DNA of 58,995 nt, taken from contig NZ_KE384109.1 in the NCBI RefSeq assembly GCF_000423925.1, positions 1 to 58,995 of the forward strand. The letters are read 5' to 3'. Origin of the DNA: Butyrivibrio sp. VCD2006 (GTDB taxonomy: Bacteria > Bacillota > Clostridia > Lachnospirales > Lachnospiraceae). The translations under genes were made by a program, and so were the position numbers. Positions 43,483 to 52,837 of the stretch are shown here, piece after piece (the stretch's first letter is position 1; each line of letters begins with the position of its first letter). A model generated the notes under the pieces. That model made no database searches and was not told the DNA's origin. It saw nothing but the letters and a program-made list of their open reading frames with translations.

Positions 43483-44892
43483 ATGAAAATAAAAAGACCA
43501 TTAAAACGCAGCATTTTTCTGTTCATTCTTGCGTTTCTTACATTGCTGTGTTTTGTTTTCAGCATAATTACATATAGGGCGTTCAACACGTCGCTTTATC
43601 GTGCATACAACAGGCGAATGGTGGACATTATTAATAATGTCATGAGCCATATTGATTTGGACGATCTTTCAGAGTGCATTGAAACAGGAGTTGAGTCTGA
43701 AAAGTATACTAAGCTTGTGACCTTTATGGACTCCATTATGGAAGACTTTGACATACACTACTTATATATCGTGAAACCTGTTCTTGAAGGCGAGCATCAT
43801 GGAATGATGAATGTAATATCAGCTGATACTGCCGAAGGTAGAGCAACTGATCCGGATGGATATTTCCTTGGCTACGTACTGTATGACGTGTACGGAGAAA
43901 AGGACCTTCTGGCTTATCAGGATGCGCTTGATTCTGATACGATATCCTATTACAAGAACTTTTCTACCTGGGGATATGATTACACTGCGGCTATGCCGCT
44001 TATAAATAGTAAGGGCGAGCATTTTGCCCTGCTTTGTGTTGATATTGAGGTGAGAGATGTTGAGTTTGCGATAATGACATACACAATCTCAGTAGTGCTT
44101 CTCATTGTGATACTGGGTGTTATTTTTACCATATTATTCATTTTATGGATGAACCGATATGTGACTGAGCCTATTTTCAGGCTGGAAAAGAGCGTAGACG
44201 TGTTTGCAAGGAGCAGCCATGAGCAGGTTGATCCCAATTTTCTTGTCTACGAAGATCCCGGCATACACTCTCAAAATGAAGTTGAAGTGCTTTCTAATGC
44301 CATAACCCAGATGGCAAGCGATATTAAGACATATGCGATAAACATTCTCGAGGCCGAGAGTCAGGTTGAAGATATGAAAAACCAGATGAGCTATATGGAT
44401 ATTGTGGCTTACCAGGATGCGCTCACCCATGTTAAAAACAAGGCCTGGTACGATAATGTCGAAAAGCGCGTAAATGATGAGATTTCAAAGGGTGAAGCAA
44501 GATTCGGAATAGTAATGGCTGACCTTAACAACTTAAAGAAGATAAACGATACCTATGGCCATGAGCACGGAAATGATTATATTTTCGGGGCATGTCATAA
44601 GATATGCGTTGTTTACGAGCACTCTCCGATATTCAGGATTGGTGGAGACGAGTTCGTAGTCCTTCTTGAGAACTCTGATTATGATAACAGAGAAGAGCTT
44701 ATAAGAAAACTGCAGGATGTGTTTGATGATACTTCCTCAGATGAACAGCGAAGCCCATGGAGACGATATTCAATTGCTATGGGAATGGCTATCTACGATA
44801 AAAACATCGATAAGGACATGAATGACGTCTTTAAACGGGCGGACGAACTAATGTACAAGAACAAGGTAGAATCAAAAATGGCTCGCGAATAA
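43483..44892 (+). CDS. Membrane GGDEF protein (diguanylate cyclase)
   Basis: A 469-residue protein from the ATG at 43483. Two membrane spans (about 8-30 and 195-220) enclose an extracytoplasmic sensor of about 165 residues. A HAMP-like linker with MNRYVTEPIFRLEKSV follows, then a helix and the GGDEF domain (about 310-465) with MADLNNLKKINDTYGHEHGN and the intact active-site loop RIGGDEFVVLL. It makes cyclic-di-GMP in response to an external signal. No RxxD inhibitory site is seen before the loop. The ribosome binding site is weak (GGGAT). The terminator overlaps the end of the gene. Confidence 0.92.
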   Translation: MKIKRPLKRSIFLFILAFLTLLCFVFSIITYRAFNTSLYRAYNRRMVDIINNVMSHIDLDDLSECIETGVESEKYTKLVTFMDSIMEDFDIHYLYIVKPVLEGEHHGMMNVISADTAEGRATDPDGYFLGYVLYDVYGEKDLLAYQDALDSDTISYYKNFSTWGYDYTAAMPLINSKGEHFALLCVDIEVRDVEFAIMTYTISVVLLIVILGVIFTILFILWMNRYVTEPIFRLEKSVDVFARSSHEQVDPNFLVYEDPGIHSQNEVEVLSNAITQMASDIKTYAINILEAESQVEDMKNQMSYMDIVAYQDALTHVKNKAWYDNVEKRVNDEISKGEARFGIVMADLNNLKKINDTYGHEHGNDYIFGACHKICVVYEHSPIFRIGGDEFVVLLENSDYDNREELIRKLQDVFDDTSSDEQRSPWRRYSIAMGMAIYDKNIDKDMNDVFKRADELMYKNKVESKMARE

Positions 44893-44926
44893 ACTGCTTA
44901 GTTATATGGCTTTTCGCGAGTTTTTA
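44882..44926 (+). terminator. Terminator overlapping the GGDEF stop codon
   Basis: CTCGCGAA (44882-44889), part of the last codons, pairs with TTCGCGAG (44913-44920), then TTTTTATTTG. The left arm lies inside the coding sequence. Confidence 0.8.
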
Positions 44927-45025
44927 TTTGTTGATTTAATTGCGCTGATATTATAAAATTCTATTGTTTGGGGCTATAAAAAGAGCTTTATTTTCGAGGG
45001 GACTATTTTTTAAGGGGAAATTGAT

Positions 45026-47044
45026 ATGAAGAAAGTTATGGGAAATCTTCGCCTGCTCATCACAGCGGTGGTGTGCATGGTGGTCTTTTTTGGATGCTCA
45101 TCCATAATTACGCAAGCAGCTGAAAAAATGAAACCGGTCAAGAATCTCGTTGTTAAAGAGGATGAGATTGTTTTTAACACGCAGTCGGCTGGTAGTTACA
45201 ATCTGATAGTCACACATGTGGAAACAGATGGAAGCGAAAAAGCTGTTTATATGGATACAAATAATAACTATCCTGCCGGCGGGAGTTATTTTACTAATGG
45301 TGCGAAGCTGGCTTGCGCTTTTAGTGAACTCGGTACATATAACCTGTATGTATTTTCTGAGCCAAAATGGACAATGAAATCGTACACCACATTCGAGGAA
45401 TACAATAATGACAGCAGCTTTGTGAAAACCAAGGGTAAATCCGTAAAGATCACAAAGAAAATGCCAAAGCCTCAGGATGTTGAAATGACGGAAGTAATGC
45501 AGGATAACAGAAGGAAGTTTAAGATCACCTGGAAAATGGATGGATATGCGCATGTATTTGATGGTCGGACTGACCACACTTTCTGTGGCAAGGCACTGAA
45601 TTATATCTATTTGGAACCGACTTTTTTTAAGAAATCTGTTGATGTAATAACCAAGTCTGATGATTTAAGGAAATATGCATGTTCTGATCCTGTAACTGTT
45701 GAACTGCCTGATGAACCGATAGACCCTGAATATCCGTTTAAGGAACCCGAGATTAGCGGAATTCATGTCAGGTATGAGACGCTGCTTTCCGGTTATAGCT
45801 CCGCTGTACTTTATTGGGAAGGCGAAAATGGAGTAAAGGCGAGCAACTGGTTTTCAAAGCCTACATATCATGAAGGTCCATATTCCAAAACCAGATCCGA
45901 CCGAATAGTTTGGGAGATGTTTAAAAATACAGGTAAGTTTACTCTTTATGTTCTGTGGTCGGCTGAAAAATATGAGAATGGTCCTGTAGAGGAGCTAAAG
46001 CAGAACAATAAGATTAAGATTGCTGAAACATCACTCGAAGTCACAGACAGGATGGATCAGATTGAGAATGTAAAGATTCAGGAGGAGACCATTGATGGTC
46101 ATAAATGGTACAGGATTTCCTGGGACGCTGACCACCATAGGCATATCGTAGATTACGGATCAGGAATTTCAACTGATGTTAAGGATAATTTCATACTAAC
46201 TGATGACTATCCTGATATGGACAACATAGATATTTACACCGCAACCGAGGATATAACCCAGTATGCAACATCGCATCCTGTTATCATCAATCCGCAAAAG
46301 GGTTTGATATTATATGACCCTGCCCGTCAGGTCGGAGAGAATGCACCTCATCATTTATTTCCGTATACTTATGGAACTGATAATAACCCTGATCCGCCGA
46401 CGGATCCTTCTCAGCCCGGTAATCCTACAGATCCTACTCAGCCATCTGAGCCGGATAATCCTACAGATCCTTCTCAGCCTGGTGATCCTACTGATCCTGC
46501 GCAGCCCGGTGATCCCGGACAGGGTGGCGGTAATACACCAGGTGAGAATACAAATCCCGGCCAGGGCGGTTCATCTGAGCAGGGAAGTGGTAGTGCATCA
46601 GGTCAGAGTGGTAATTCCGACCAGGCAAAAGCACCTACAGTAGGAAATAATGCTGTAGCGCTGCCTGCTACGATCGCAGTTAATGGTATTACTTACAAGA
46701 TTGGTGCTGATGGCAAGGCCACAGTTACTAAGATAGGTAATGTGAAGAAGGCTTCAATCAATGCAGTTTCATATAATGGCGCAAGTTATCCGGTAACAAC
46801 CATCGCTGCAGCTGCTTCTAAGAATAACAAGAAGCTTACATCAGTGAAAATCGGATCAAATGTTACAAAGATAGGTAAAAAGGCCTTCTGTGGCAGCAAA
46901 AATCTTAGGAAGGTTTCTGTTAATGCCAATAAATCTCTTAAGATAGGGAAGAACGCATTTAAGAAAATAAGTAAGAATGCCGTTGTTTCCGTCAAGGGAG
47001 TAAAGGGAAAAGTAAAGAAAACCCTGGTTGCGGTTATTAAATAA
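45026..47044 (+). CDS. Secreted paralog 1 with PTDPSQP linker and LRR ending
   Basis: A 672-residue protein, first of three tandem paralogs. The signal peptide (1-32) has FFGCSS near its end, so lipidation is possible, but the next two copies do not keep it in the same form. Residues 33-440 hold repeated beta-type units; the motifs YNLYVFSEPKW and FTLYVLWSAEKY mark two equivalent halves. Each half has a fibronectin-III-like part (MPKPQDVEMTEVMQ and ENVKIQEETIDG). A Pro/Thr/Asp linker follows (PTDPSQPGNPTDP), then a Gly/Ser/Gln stretch, then the Lys-rich LRR_5 module (about 560-672, KIGKKAFCGSKNLRKV). AAGGGG precedes the ATG. The gap to the next paralog is 61 bases, probably one operon. Function unknown. 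Confidence 0.85.
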   Translation: MKKVMGNLRLLITAVVCMVVFFGCSSIITQAAEKMKPVKNLVVKEDEIVFNTQSAGSYNLIVTHVETDGSEKAVYMDTNNNYPAGGSYFTNGAKLACAFSELGTYNLYVFSEPKWTMKSYTTFEEYNNDSSFVKTKGKSVKITKKMPKPQDVEMTEVMQDNRRKFKITWKMDGYAHVFDGRTDHTFCGKALNYIYLEPTFFKKSVDVITKSDDLRKYACSDPVTVELPDEPIDPEYPFKEPEISGIHVRYETLLSGYSSAVLYWEGENGVKASNWFSKPTYHEGPYSKTRSDRIVWEMFKNTGKFTLYVLWSAEKYENGPVEELKQNNKIKIAETSLEVTDRMDQIENVKIQEETIDGHKWYRISWDADHHRHIVDYGSGISTDVKDNFILTDDYPDMDNIDIYTATEDITQYATSHPVIINPQKGLILYDPARQVGENAPHHLFPYTYGTDNNPDPPTDPSQPGNPTDPTQPSEPDNPTDPSQPGDPTDPAQPGDPGQGGGNTPGENTNPGQGGSSEQGSGSASGQSGNSDQAKAPTVGNNAVALPATIAVNGITYKIGADGKATVTKIGNVKKASINAVSYNGASYPVTTIAAAASKNNKKLTSVKIGSNVTKIGKKAFCGSKNLRKVSVNANKSLKIGKNAFKKISKNAVVSVKGVKGKVKKTLVAVIK

Positions 47045-47105
47045 CAGCTGCGACGAAATATATCATTTGGGAACAAAGAATTTAAGGAATTTTTAGGTGA
47101 TTGAA

Positions 47106-49136
47106 ATGAAAAAAGTAGTTGGGAAAGCACGTTATATCATTACATCTTTAGTATGTATGATTTTCATGCTTGGATGCTTATCCATTAATGCAAATGCAGA
47201 AGAGGCCATGAAACCGGTCAAGGACCTTATGATTAAAGAGGATAAGGTCGTCTTTACAGCTCAGTCGGATGGAAATTACAATCTTATAATCACACATGTG
47301 GAAGATGATGGAAGCGAAAAAACTGTTTTCAGGGATACAAATAATCCTTATCGTGCAGGTGATGATTATTTTACTAATGGCTCATCGCTTGCATTAGCGT
47401 TTAGGGACCTCGGTATCTATAACTTGTATGTTTTTTCTGAGCCGAAATGGACAATGAAGCAGTACACCACATTCGAGGAATATAATAATGACAGCAGCTT
47501 TGTGAAAACCCAGGGTAAATCCGTAAAGCTCACAAAGAAAATGCCAAAGCCTCAGAATGTTAATATGAAAGAGGTTATGCAGGATAACGTCAAGAAATAT
47601 AAGGTCACCTTGAAAAAGGATGGATATGCACACATATTTAAAAGCCCGGATAAATCCGAGGAGCGGGGAAGTGCAGGAGATACGGTCTATTTGAGTGCAA
47701 CAGCTTATAAGAAGCATCTTGATGTAATAACAAAGTCCAGTGATCTTAGGAAATATGCATGTTCTGAGCCTGTTGGCTTTGATCTGCCGGAGGATCCGAT
47801 AGATCCTGAGCATCCTTTTTCAACTCCCAGAATTGAAGGGCATGGTGCCGGTTATGGTGTTTTGCTACCTGGTTATATGGCTGCTGTACTTTATTGGGAG
47901 GGTGAAAACGGAGTAAAGGCGCGCCATTATTTATCAGTGCCTGAGTATCATGATAAGCCCTATTCCTGCAGCACAACCAGTACCGTATTGGATGAAATGT
48001 TCAAAAATACCGGTAAATATACTTTATATGTTATGTGGTCAGCCGAAGACTTTGATGCCGGTCCCATAGAGGAGATTAAGCAGAACAGCAAGATTAAAAT
48101 TGCGGAAACATCAATCGAAGTCAGAGATAGGTTTGATCAGCTTGAGAATGTAAAGATTCAGGAGGAAACCATTGACGGTGAAAAATGGTACAGAATTACC
48201 TGGGACGATGACCACCAAAGACATATCATAGATTACGGAGGCGGAGCTTCATATAATTCATCAGAAAAATATATATTGAAGAAAGATTATCCCGATCTTA
48301 AGCATATAGATCTTTATACCATTACTCCGAATATACAAAATTATGCAACTTCATATCCTGTTATCATTAAGCCCCATACGGGTGAAATAATTTATGATCC
48401 TGCCCGCCAGGTCGGAGAGAATGCTCCTCATCATTCGTTCCCGTATCATTATGGATATGGTTATTATCCTGATCCGCCGACAGATCCATCAAGGCCCACT
48501 AATCCCACAGAACCTGAGCAGCCAAGTGAGCCTACGGAGCCCAGTAATCCTACGGATCCTACTCAGCCTAGCAACCCTACGGAGCCCAGCAATCCTACGG
48601 AGCCCAGCAATCCTACGGATCCTAGTCAGCCCGGCGATCCTACAGATCCGTCTCAACCCGGTGACCCCGGACAGGGTGGTGGTTCATCTGAACAGGGCAA
48701 TACACCCGGTGCAAACACTGATTCCGGCCAGGGCAGCGGTAGTTCATCAGGACAGGGCAGTTCAGATCAGTCAAAAGCTCCTGCTGTAGGGAATGCAGCA
48801 CTGCCTGCTACCATTACTGTAAAGGGTGTTACCTACAAGATTGCTGCTAATGGTAAGGCAACAGCCACCAAGATCGGAAACGTGAAGAAGGCTTCTATCA
48901 ATGAAGTTTCAGTAGGCGGCACGAAATATCCTGTTACGAAAATCGCTGCAGGCGCTGCTAAGAACAACAAGAAGCTGACCTCAGTCAAGATAGGAAAAAA
49001 TGTAACAAACATTGGTAAGAAAGCCTTCTACAACTGTAAGAAGCTTAAGAAGGTCACGATTAAGGAGAATAAATCACTTAAGATCGGAAAGAAAGCATTT
49101 GATAAGATTCATAAGGATGCTGTGATTTCGCGCTAA
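47106..49136 (+). CDS. Secreted paralog 2 with PTEPSNP linker and LRR ending
   Basis: A 676-residue protein, closest to paralog 1; long stretches such as WTMK-YTTFEEYNNDSSFVKT are shared almost unchanged. The ATG at 47106 opens the signal peptide (ending N-A-N-A-E); AGGTGA lies 5 bases before it. The linker is longer than in paralog 1, with PTEPSNP units multiplied. The C-terminal LRR_5 module ends early, at IHKDAVISR, without the final Lys-rich segment that the other two have. Two tandem half-domains before the linker are as in paralog 1. It is probably co-transcribed with its neighbours. Confidence 0.85.
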   Translation: MKKVVGKARYIITSLVCMIFMLGCLSINANAEEAMKPVKDLMIKEDKVVFTAQSDGNYNLIITHVEDDGSEKTVFRDTNNPYRAGDDYFTNGSSLALAFRDLGIYNLYVFSEPKWTMKQYTTFEEYNNDSSFVKTQGKSVKLTKKMPKPQNVNMKEVMQDNVKKYKVTLKKDGYAHIFKSPDKSEERGSAGDTVYLSATAYKKHLDVITKSSDLRKYACSEPVGFDLPEDPIDPEHPFSTPRIEGHGAGYGVLLPGYMAAVLYWEGENGVKARHYLSVPEYHDKPYSCSTTSTVLDEMFKNTGKYTLYVMWSAEDFDAGPIEEIKQNSKIKIAETSIEVRDRFDQLENVKIQEETIDGEKWYRITWDDDHQRHIIDYGGGASYNSSEKYILKKDYPDLKHIDLYTITPNIQNYATSYPVIIKPHTGEIIYDPARQVGENAPHHSFPYHYGYGYYPDPPTDPSRPTNPTEPEQPSEPTEPSNPTDPTQPSNPTEPSNPTEPSNPTDPSQPGDPTDPSQPGDPGQGGGSSEQGNTPGANTDSGQGSGSSSGQGSSDQSKAPAVGNAALPATITVKGVTYKIAANGKATATKIGNVKKASINEVSVGGTKYPVTKIAAGAAKNNKKLTSVKIGKNVTNIGKKAFYNCKKLKKVTIKENKSLKIGKKAFDKIHKDAVISR

Positions 49137-49203
49137 TTGTTCCGGTTTTTGACGAGGTATCTAACTTGTAAAAGAGTTTTTAAGGAAATTTAGGTAATTA
49201 AGA

Positions 49204-51249
49204 ATGAAAAAAGTTTTTGGGAAATTATTTTGTATCATCGCATCTTTCGTATGCATGATAGCTTTATTCGGAGGTTCATCAATAAGTTCAAAAGCGGCTG
49301 CTATTCAGCCGGCTAAGAATGTGGCTATTACACAGAATGCTATGGAATATACACCGGTATCAGATGGATATTATACTGCTATAGTCACCTGTAAGGATGC
49401 GGATACCGGAGTAGAGAAAATTGTTTGCACCGATAAGAACTTTCAGGGATATGCCGGAAGACCTGTTAGCATGGCCGGTTCCAATTTTCAGGTATGCTTC
49501 AATCAGCTCGGCACATACACACTTTATGTAATTGGATCTGCTGAGAAGCTGAATAAGTCATATAAGACTATACAGGAGTATGAGAATGATCCTAACCTTG
49601 CAATTGCAAGCCATTCGCACGTACTCACAAATCGAATGCCAAAGCCTCAGGATGTAACCATGAAGGAGGTAACCAGAGACGGTGAACAGTATATAAAATT
49701 CACCTGGAAATATGATGGATATACGCATCTTGTTCTATCATCAAAGGGTGGGATCGGAATTTATGGATCTGATACTCTTCAGTGCTACATAAAGGCATCC
49801 AATGCCAGAGGAAGAACATATGAGGTTCGAACCGAGTCGAACAATTATGCTACCGTAGCTAATTCAGAACCAATTCAATTTGAGATACCTGAAGAAAAGA
49901 AGGTAATTGACCCTAACTATCCATTTGAGAATGTAAAATTCACCAGCGGTGGAATCTCATTTAAAACACTTCTTCCCGGTTACAGTACTGCTATGGCCAC
50001 CAGAAGAAATTCCGAGGGCAGAGACATCCCTTTTTATCTTAATCGAGTCGAATATTATGATAAGGAACATGGTTCTTCGATCACTAGCACAGCCATCGAT
50101 GATGCCTACAGAAATACCGGTCTTATGACCTTGTATGTTATGTGGTCAGCTGAGCCATTCGATTTTTCACTAAACATTGCTGATTATGAGGCGAATAGCA
50201 AGATTAAAATTGCAAAAGTTCAGGCCAACATAACCGAAAGAATGGACCAGCCGGAGAACGTTAAAGTTGAAAGAGTTGAACGCGAGGGCACTGACTATTA
50301 CAAAATAAGCTGGGACCGCGATGGATGCACTCATTTGGTAGAGTATGATTATGGTTCAAGCCATGGAAGTTATGATTATACCTATATTGAGTACAGAGAA
50401 TCTATTACATATTTCAAAGTTTACGCGATGTCCAATGACTTTAGCCAATATGCACATTCTTTGCCTGTGAAGATCGATGCAGCAACTGGTGCGATAATTC
50501 CTCCTGAGGATCCGGGTCCGACACGTCCCGAAAATCCTGAGGATCCTACAGATCCTGCTCATCCTACAGACCCCGACGTTCCTAGCGAGCCTACGGATCC
50601 TACTCAGCCCGGTGACCCTACAGATCCGTCTCAGCCTAGCAACCCTACAGATCCGTCTCAGCCAGGCAATCCGACAGATCCTACTCAACCTGATAATCCT
50701 GGCCAGGGTGGTTCTTCTGAGCAGGGAGACACACCAGGTGCTAACACCAATCCCGAACAGGGAGGTGGCAGTGCATCAGGCCAGGGCGGCTCATCAGGAC
50801 AGGACAGCCCTTCTGATCAGACAACGGCTCCAACTGTAGGAAATAGCGCAGAAGCAGCCCTTCCTGCAACAGTCACTGCAAATGGTGTTACTTACAGTAT
50901 TGGTGTCGACGGCAATGCTACAGCTACCAAGATCGGAAACGTGAAGAAGGTTTCCATCAATACAGTTTCACATAATGGTATTAATTATCCTGTAACGAAA
51001 ATCGCTGCAGGCGCTGCCAAGAACAACAAGAACCTGACCGCTGTTAAGATAGGCAAAAATGTAAAATCGATTGGCAAGAAAGCCTTTTACAATTGTAAGA
51101 AGCTTAAGAAGGTTACCATAAAAGCAGGCAAATCTCTTAAGGTAGGCAAGGGTGCTTTTAAGAAAATCAGCGATGACGCGAAGATTTCCGTAAAAGGTCT
51201 TAAGGGAAAAGCAAAAAGAAAGATTTTTTCAGCGATAGGATCTAAGTAA
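49204..51249 (+). CDS. Secreted paralog 3 with PTDPSQP linker and LRR ending
   Basis: A 681-residue protein with the same plan as paralogs 1 and 2 but much more divergent in residues 30-435 (for example YTLYVIGSAEKL, MTLYVMWSAEPFD). The signal peptide has GG where the others have GC, so it is cut by signal peptidase I (near S-K-A-A). The linker (PTDPTQPGDPTDP) and the LRR_5 ending (SIGKKAFYNCKKLKKVTI) are nearly identical to paralog 2, so the two ends of the gene have evolved at different speeds. A strong terminator follows 90 bases after the stop. Confidence 0.85.
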   Translation: MKKVFGKLFCIIASFVCMIALFGGSSISSKAAAIQPAKNVAITQNAMEYTPVSDGYYTAIVTCKDADTGVEKIVCTDKNFQGYAGRPVSMAGSNFQVCFNQLGTYTLYVIGSAEKLNKSYKTIQEYENDPNLAIASHSHVLTNRMPKPQDVTMKEVTRDGEQYIKFTWKYDGYTHLVLSSKGGIGIYGSDTLQCYIKASNARGRTYEVRTESNNYATVANSEPIQFEIPEEKKVIDPNYPFENVKFTSGGISFKTLLPGYSTAMATRRNSEGRDIPFYLNRVEYYDKEHGSSITSTAIDDAYRNTGLMTLYVMWSAEPFDFSLNIADYEANSKIKIAKVQANITERMDQPENVKVERVEREGTDYYKISWDRDGCTHLVEYDYGSSHGSYDYTYIEYRESITYFKVYAMSNDFSQYAHSLPVKIDAATGAIIPPEDPGPTRPENPEDPTDPAHPTDPDVPSEPTDPTQPGDPTDPSQPSNPTDPSQPGNPTDPTQPDNPGQGGSSEQGDTPGANTNPEQGGGSASGQGGSSGQDSPSDQTTAPTVGNSAEAALPATVTANGVTYSIGVDGNATATKIGNVKKVSINTVSHNGINYPVTKIAAGAAKNNKNLTAVKIGKNVKSIGKKAFYNCKKLKKVTIKAGKSLKVGKGAFKKISDDAKISVKGLKGKAKRKIFSAIGSK

Positions 51250-51337
51250 GACAATTGATAATATGATTTTTGCCAATTGGTAATAGTATTGCCATCAATT
51301 TTTACAGGGGAGAAATTCATATTTCCTGACAAGAGCC

Positions 51338-51370
51338 AATGGTGCTGAGCAGTACTCAGCACCATTTTTT
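51338..51370 (+). terminator. Intrinsic terminator
   Basis: AATGGTGCTGAG pairs with CTCAGCACCATT around 5 bases (51338-51366), then TTTT. It ends the three-paralog operon. Confidence 0.9.
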
Positions 51371-51445
51371 GCGGAATAACTTACAAAAAGCTTAAGCACT
51401 TTCTTTTAATTTCAGACTTATAAATATATGTAGGCTTTTGGTGTT

Positions 51446-51953
51446 TTGGTAGGTATTTGAAAAGAATAATGGGCTTTATTTTAGAACATATTTAAATGAT
51501 TAGAGGTTTTGAGGTATTTGGTATGTATCATTTAGAGAAAAGTACCTACCAATTCCTAAAATATGGCCGGAATTTTAAAAAATGGATTTCAACTGGGTTT
51601 GTAAATGAAGAAATTACCTACCAAAATGAAGATTTAGCTTATATATTTAAAATGTATAAATTCATAACAAGCAAGTAACCCAAAACAGGCATGTGATCCA
51701 TAGCAGGCTTGGTAAATAATCTCGGAAAACGGTTCAATTTACTGTAGGAGAGAAATCGCTCCATTGGTATCCATTTTTAGTACGTTTGACCAGAAAAGAA
51801 CGCATGAATTTTATTATATGAATGAAATGCATTCATTGGTACCCATAAAACACCATTTTCATAGTACCAATGGAAGAAAAATCGAGCTCTAGTAAAAAGA
51901 CGAGTAAAAACAGCATGGATTCCATCCATAATATACCTTAAAATAGTACCAAT
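51446..51953. repeat. Two nested palindrome groups, TTGGTAGGTA and ATTGGTAC families
   Basis: Group 1: TTGGTAGGTA (51447) and TTGGTATGTA (51518) forward, TACCTACCAA at 51543 and 51615 reversed. Group 2: ATTGGTAT (51763) and ATTGGTAC (51835) forward, GTACCAAT at 51864 and 51946 reversed. In both groups the inner pair makes a 35-37-bp palindrome and the outer boxes lie about 71-82 bp away. The design recalls the 36-bp palindromes at 12714, but with different arm sequences. No gene is convincing in 51250-52113. Confidence 0.6.
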
Positions 51954-52002
51954 GAGTGAAAAATGATCTCACAGTAAAACATAGCAAAAACTTTGACAAA
52001 AA

Positions 52003-52108
52003 GATAGATTGTAGAAAAAACATCAGTTTAAAGGAACTGATAGATTGTAAAAAATCATTAGCTTAAAAGAAACGATAGATTGAAAATAAAACATTAGTTT
52101 AAAGGAAT
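52003..52108. repeat. 35/36-bp tandem repeat supplying a ribosome binding site
   Basis: GATAGATTG occurs at 52003, 52039 and 52074; each is followed by an A-rich tract and CATTAGTTTAAAGGAA or a variant. The third unit's TTTAAAGGAA lies 7 bases before the ATG at 52114, so the Shine-Dalgarno of that gene is part of the repeat. Confidence 0.75.
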
Positions 52109-52113
52109 AGAAT

Positions 52114-52743
52114 ATGGAAAGAGAATACAAATTTTTCGGATCTGAAAATGCAACAATGGCGCCGATTTCTGAAGGCTTTGAGGTTATACGCGACCCCAGA
52201 GACCTGTACGACCTGCTCTCAGAGGTGTGGAGCCGCGAAACCTGCGCGCCAAGGATGAGAGATGAGTGGAGTAAGGAAAACATAACACGCGGACAGTGCT
52301 CCATTACTGCGTTTCTTGCGCAGGACATATTCGGAGGTGTGGTGCGCGGAGTAGAGCTTGATGACGGAAACTATCATTGCTACAACATAGTGGACGGCAC
52401 AGCTTTTGACCTTACAAGTGAGCAGTTTGGCGATGAGAAGCTTGTTTATGATGTGGAAAACAACCCTGAGCAGCTTCGGGAAGTTCACTTTGAGAAAGAA
52501 GAGAAGCATCAGAGATACCTTTTTCTTAAGAAAGAGCTGGAAAAGAGGCTCAATAAATTAAGACTTCTTAGGCTTATCGACCGCGCTGCCAAGGGCAATA
52601 TCAAGGCCGCAGGCGAGCTCGCAGACGCCTACTATACAGGCAAATTCGGCGACACCAATCATGCCAAAGCAAAAAAATGGGCGAGCTATGCAGCTAAGCA
52701 CGGCGACGCAAAGGCGCAGGAGATACTTAATTCTTTAAAATAA
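52114..52743 (+). CDS. YunG-like protein with Sel1-like C-terminus
   Basis: A 209-residue cytoplasmic protein. Residues 30-115 resemble the YunG family: RGQCSITAFLAQDIFGG, then YHCYNIVDGTAFDLTSEQFG. The conserved Cys, His and Asp recall papain-like folds, but no activity is known to me. A charged helix (120-155) leads to one or two Sel1-like helix pairs (160-209: AAKGNIKAAGELADAYYTG, AKKWASYAAKHGDAKAQEIL), which usually bind protein partners. The ribosome binding site AAAGGA belongs to a tandem repeat upstream. Confidence 0.65.
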   Translation: MEREYKFFGSENATMAPISEGFEVIRDPRDLYDLLSEVWSRETCAPRMRDEWSKENITRGQCSITAFLAQDIFGGVVRGVELDDGNYHCYNIVDGTAFDLTSEQFGDEKLVYDVENNPEQLREVHFEKEEKHQRYLFLKKELEKRLNKLRLLRLIDRAAKGNIKAAGELADAYYTGKFGDTNHAKAKKWASYAAKHGDAKAQEILNSLK

Positions 52744-52837
52744 CCCTGCTCAAAACAGCTAATACTTAAAGAACCAAAGCAATTGAATTCAAAAAAAGAA
52801 GCACTTTTTTGTCGAAATGGTGTAAAATTGATAAAAA

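Noticed and set aside
45026..45127. Lipoprotein signal on paralog 1 (FFGC)
   Set aside because: The lipobox is atypical, and paralog 3 has no Cys there, so ordinary signal-peptidase cleavage at the A-x-A site is preferred; lipidation of paralogs 1 and 2 remains possible.
51496..51678. 60-codon frame in the palindrome region
   Set aside because: No ribosome binding site, and it spans the TTGGTAGGTA palindromes that explain the sequence better.
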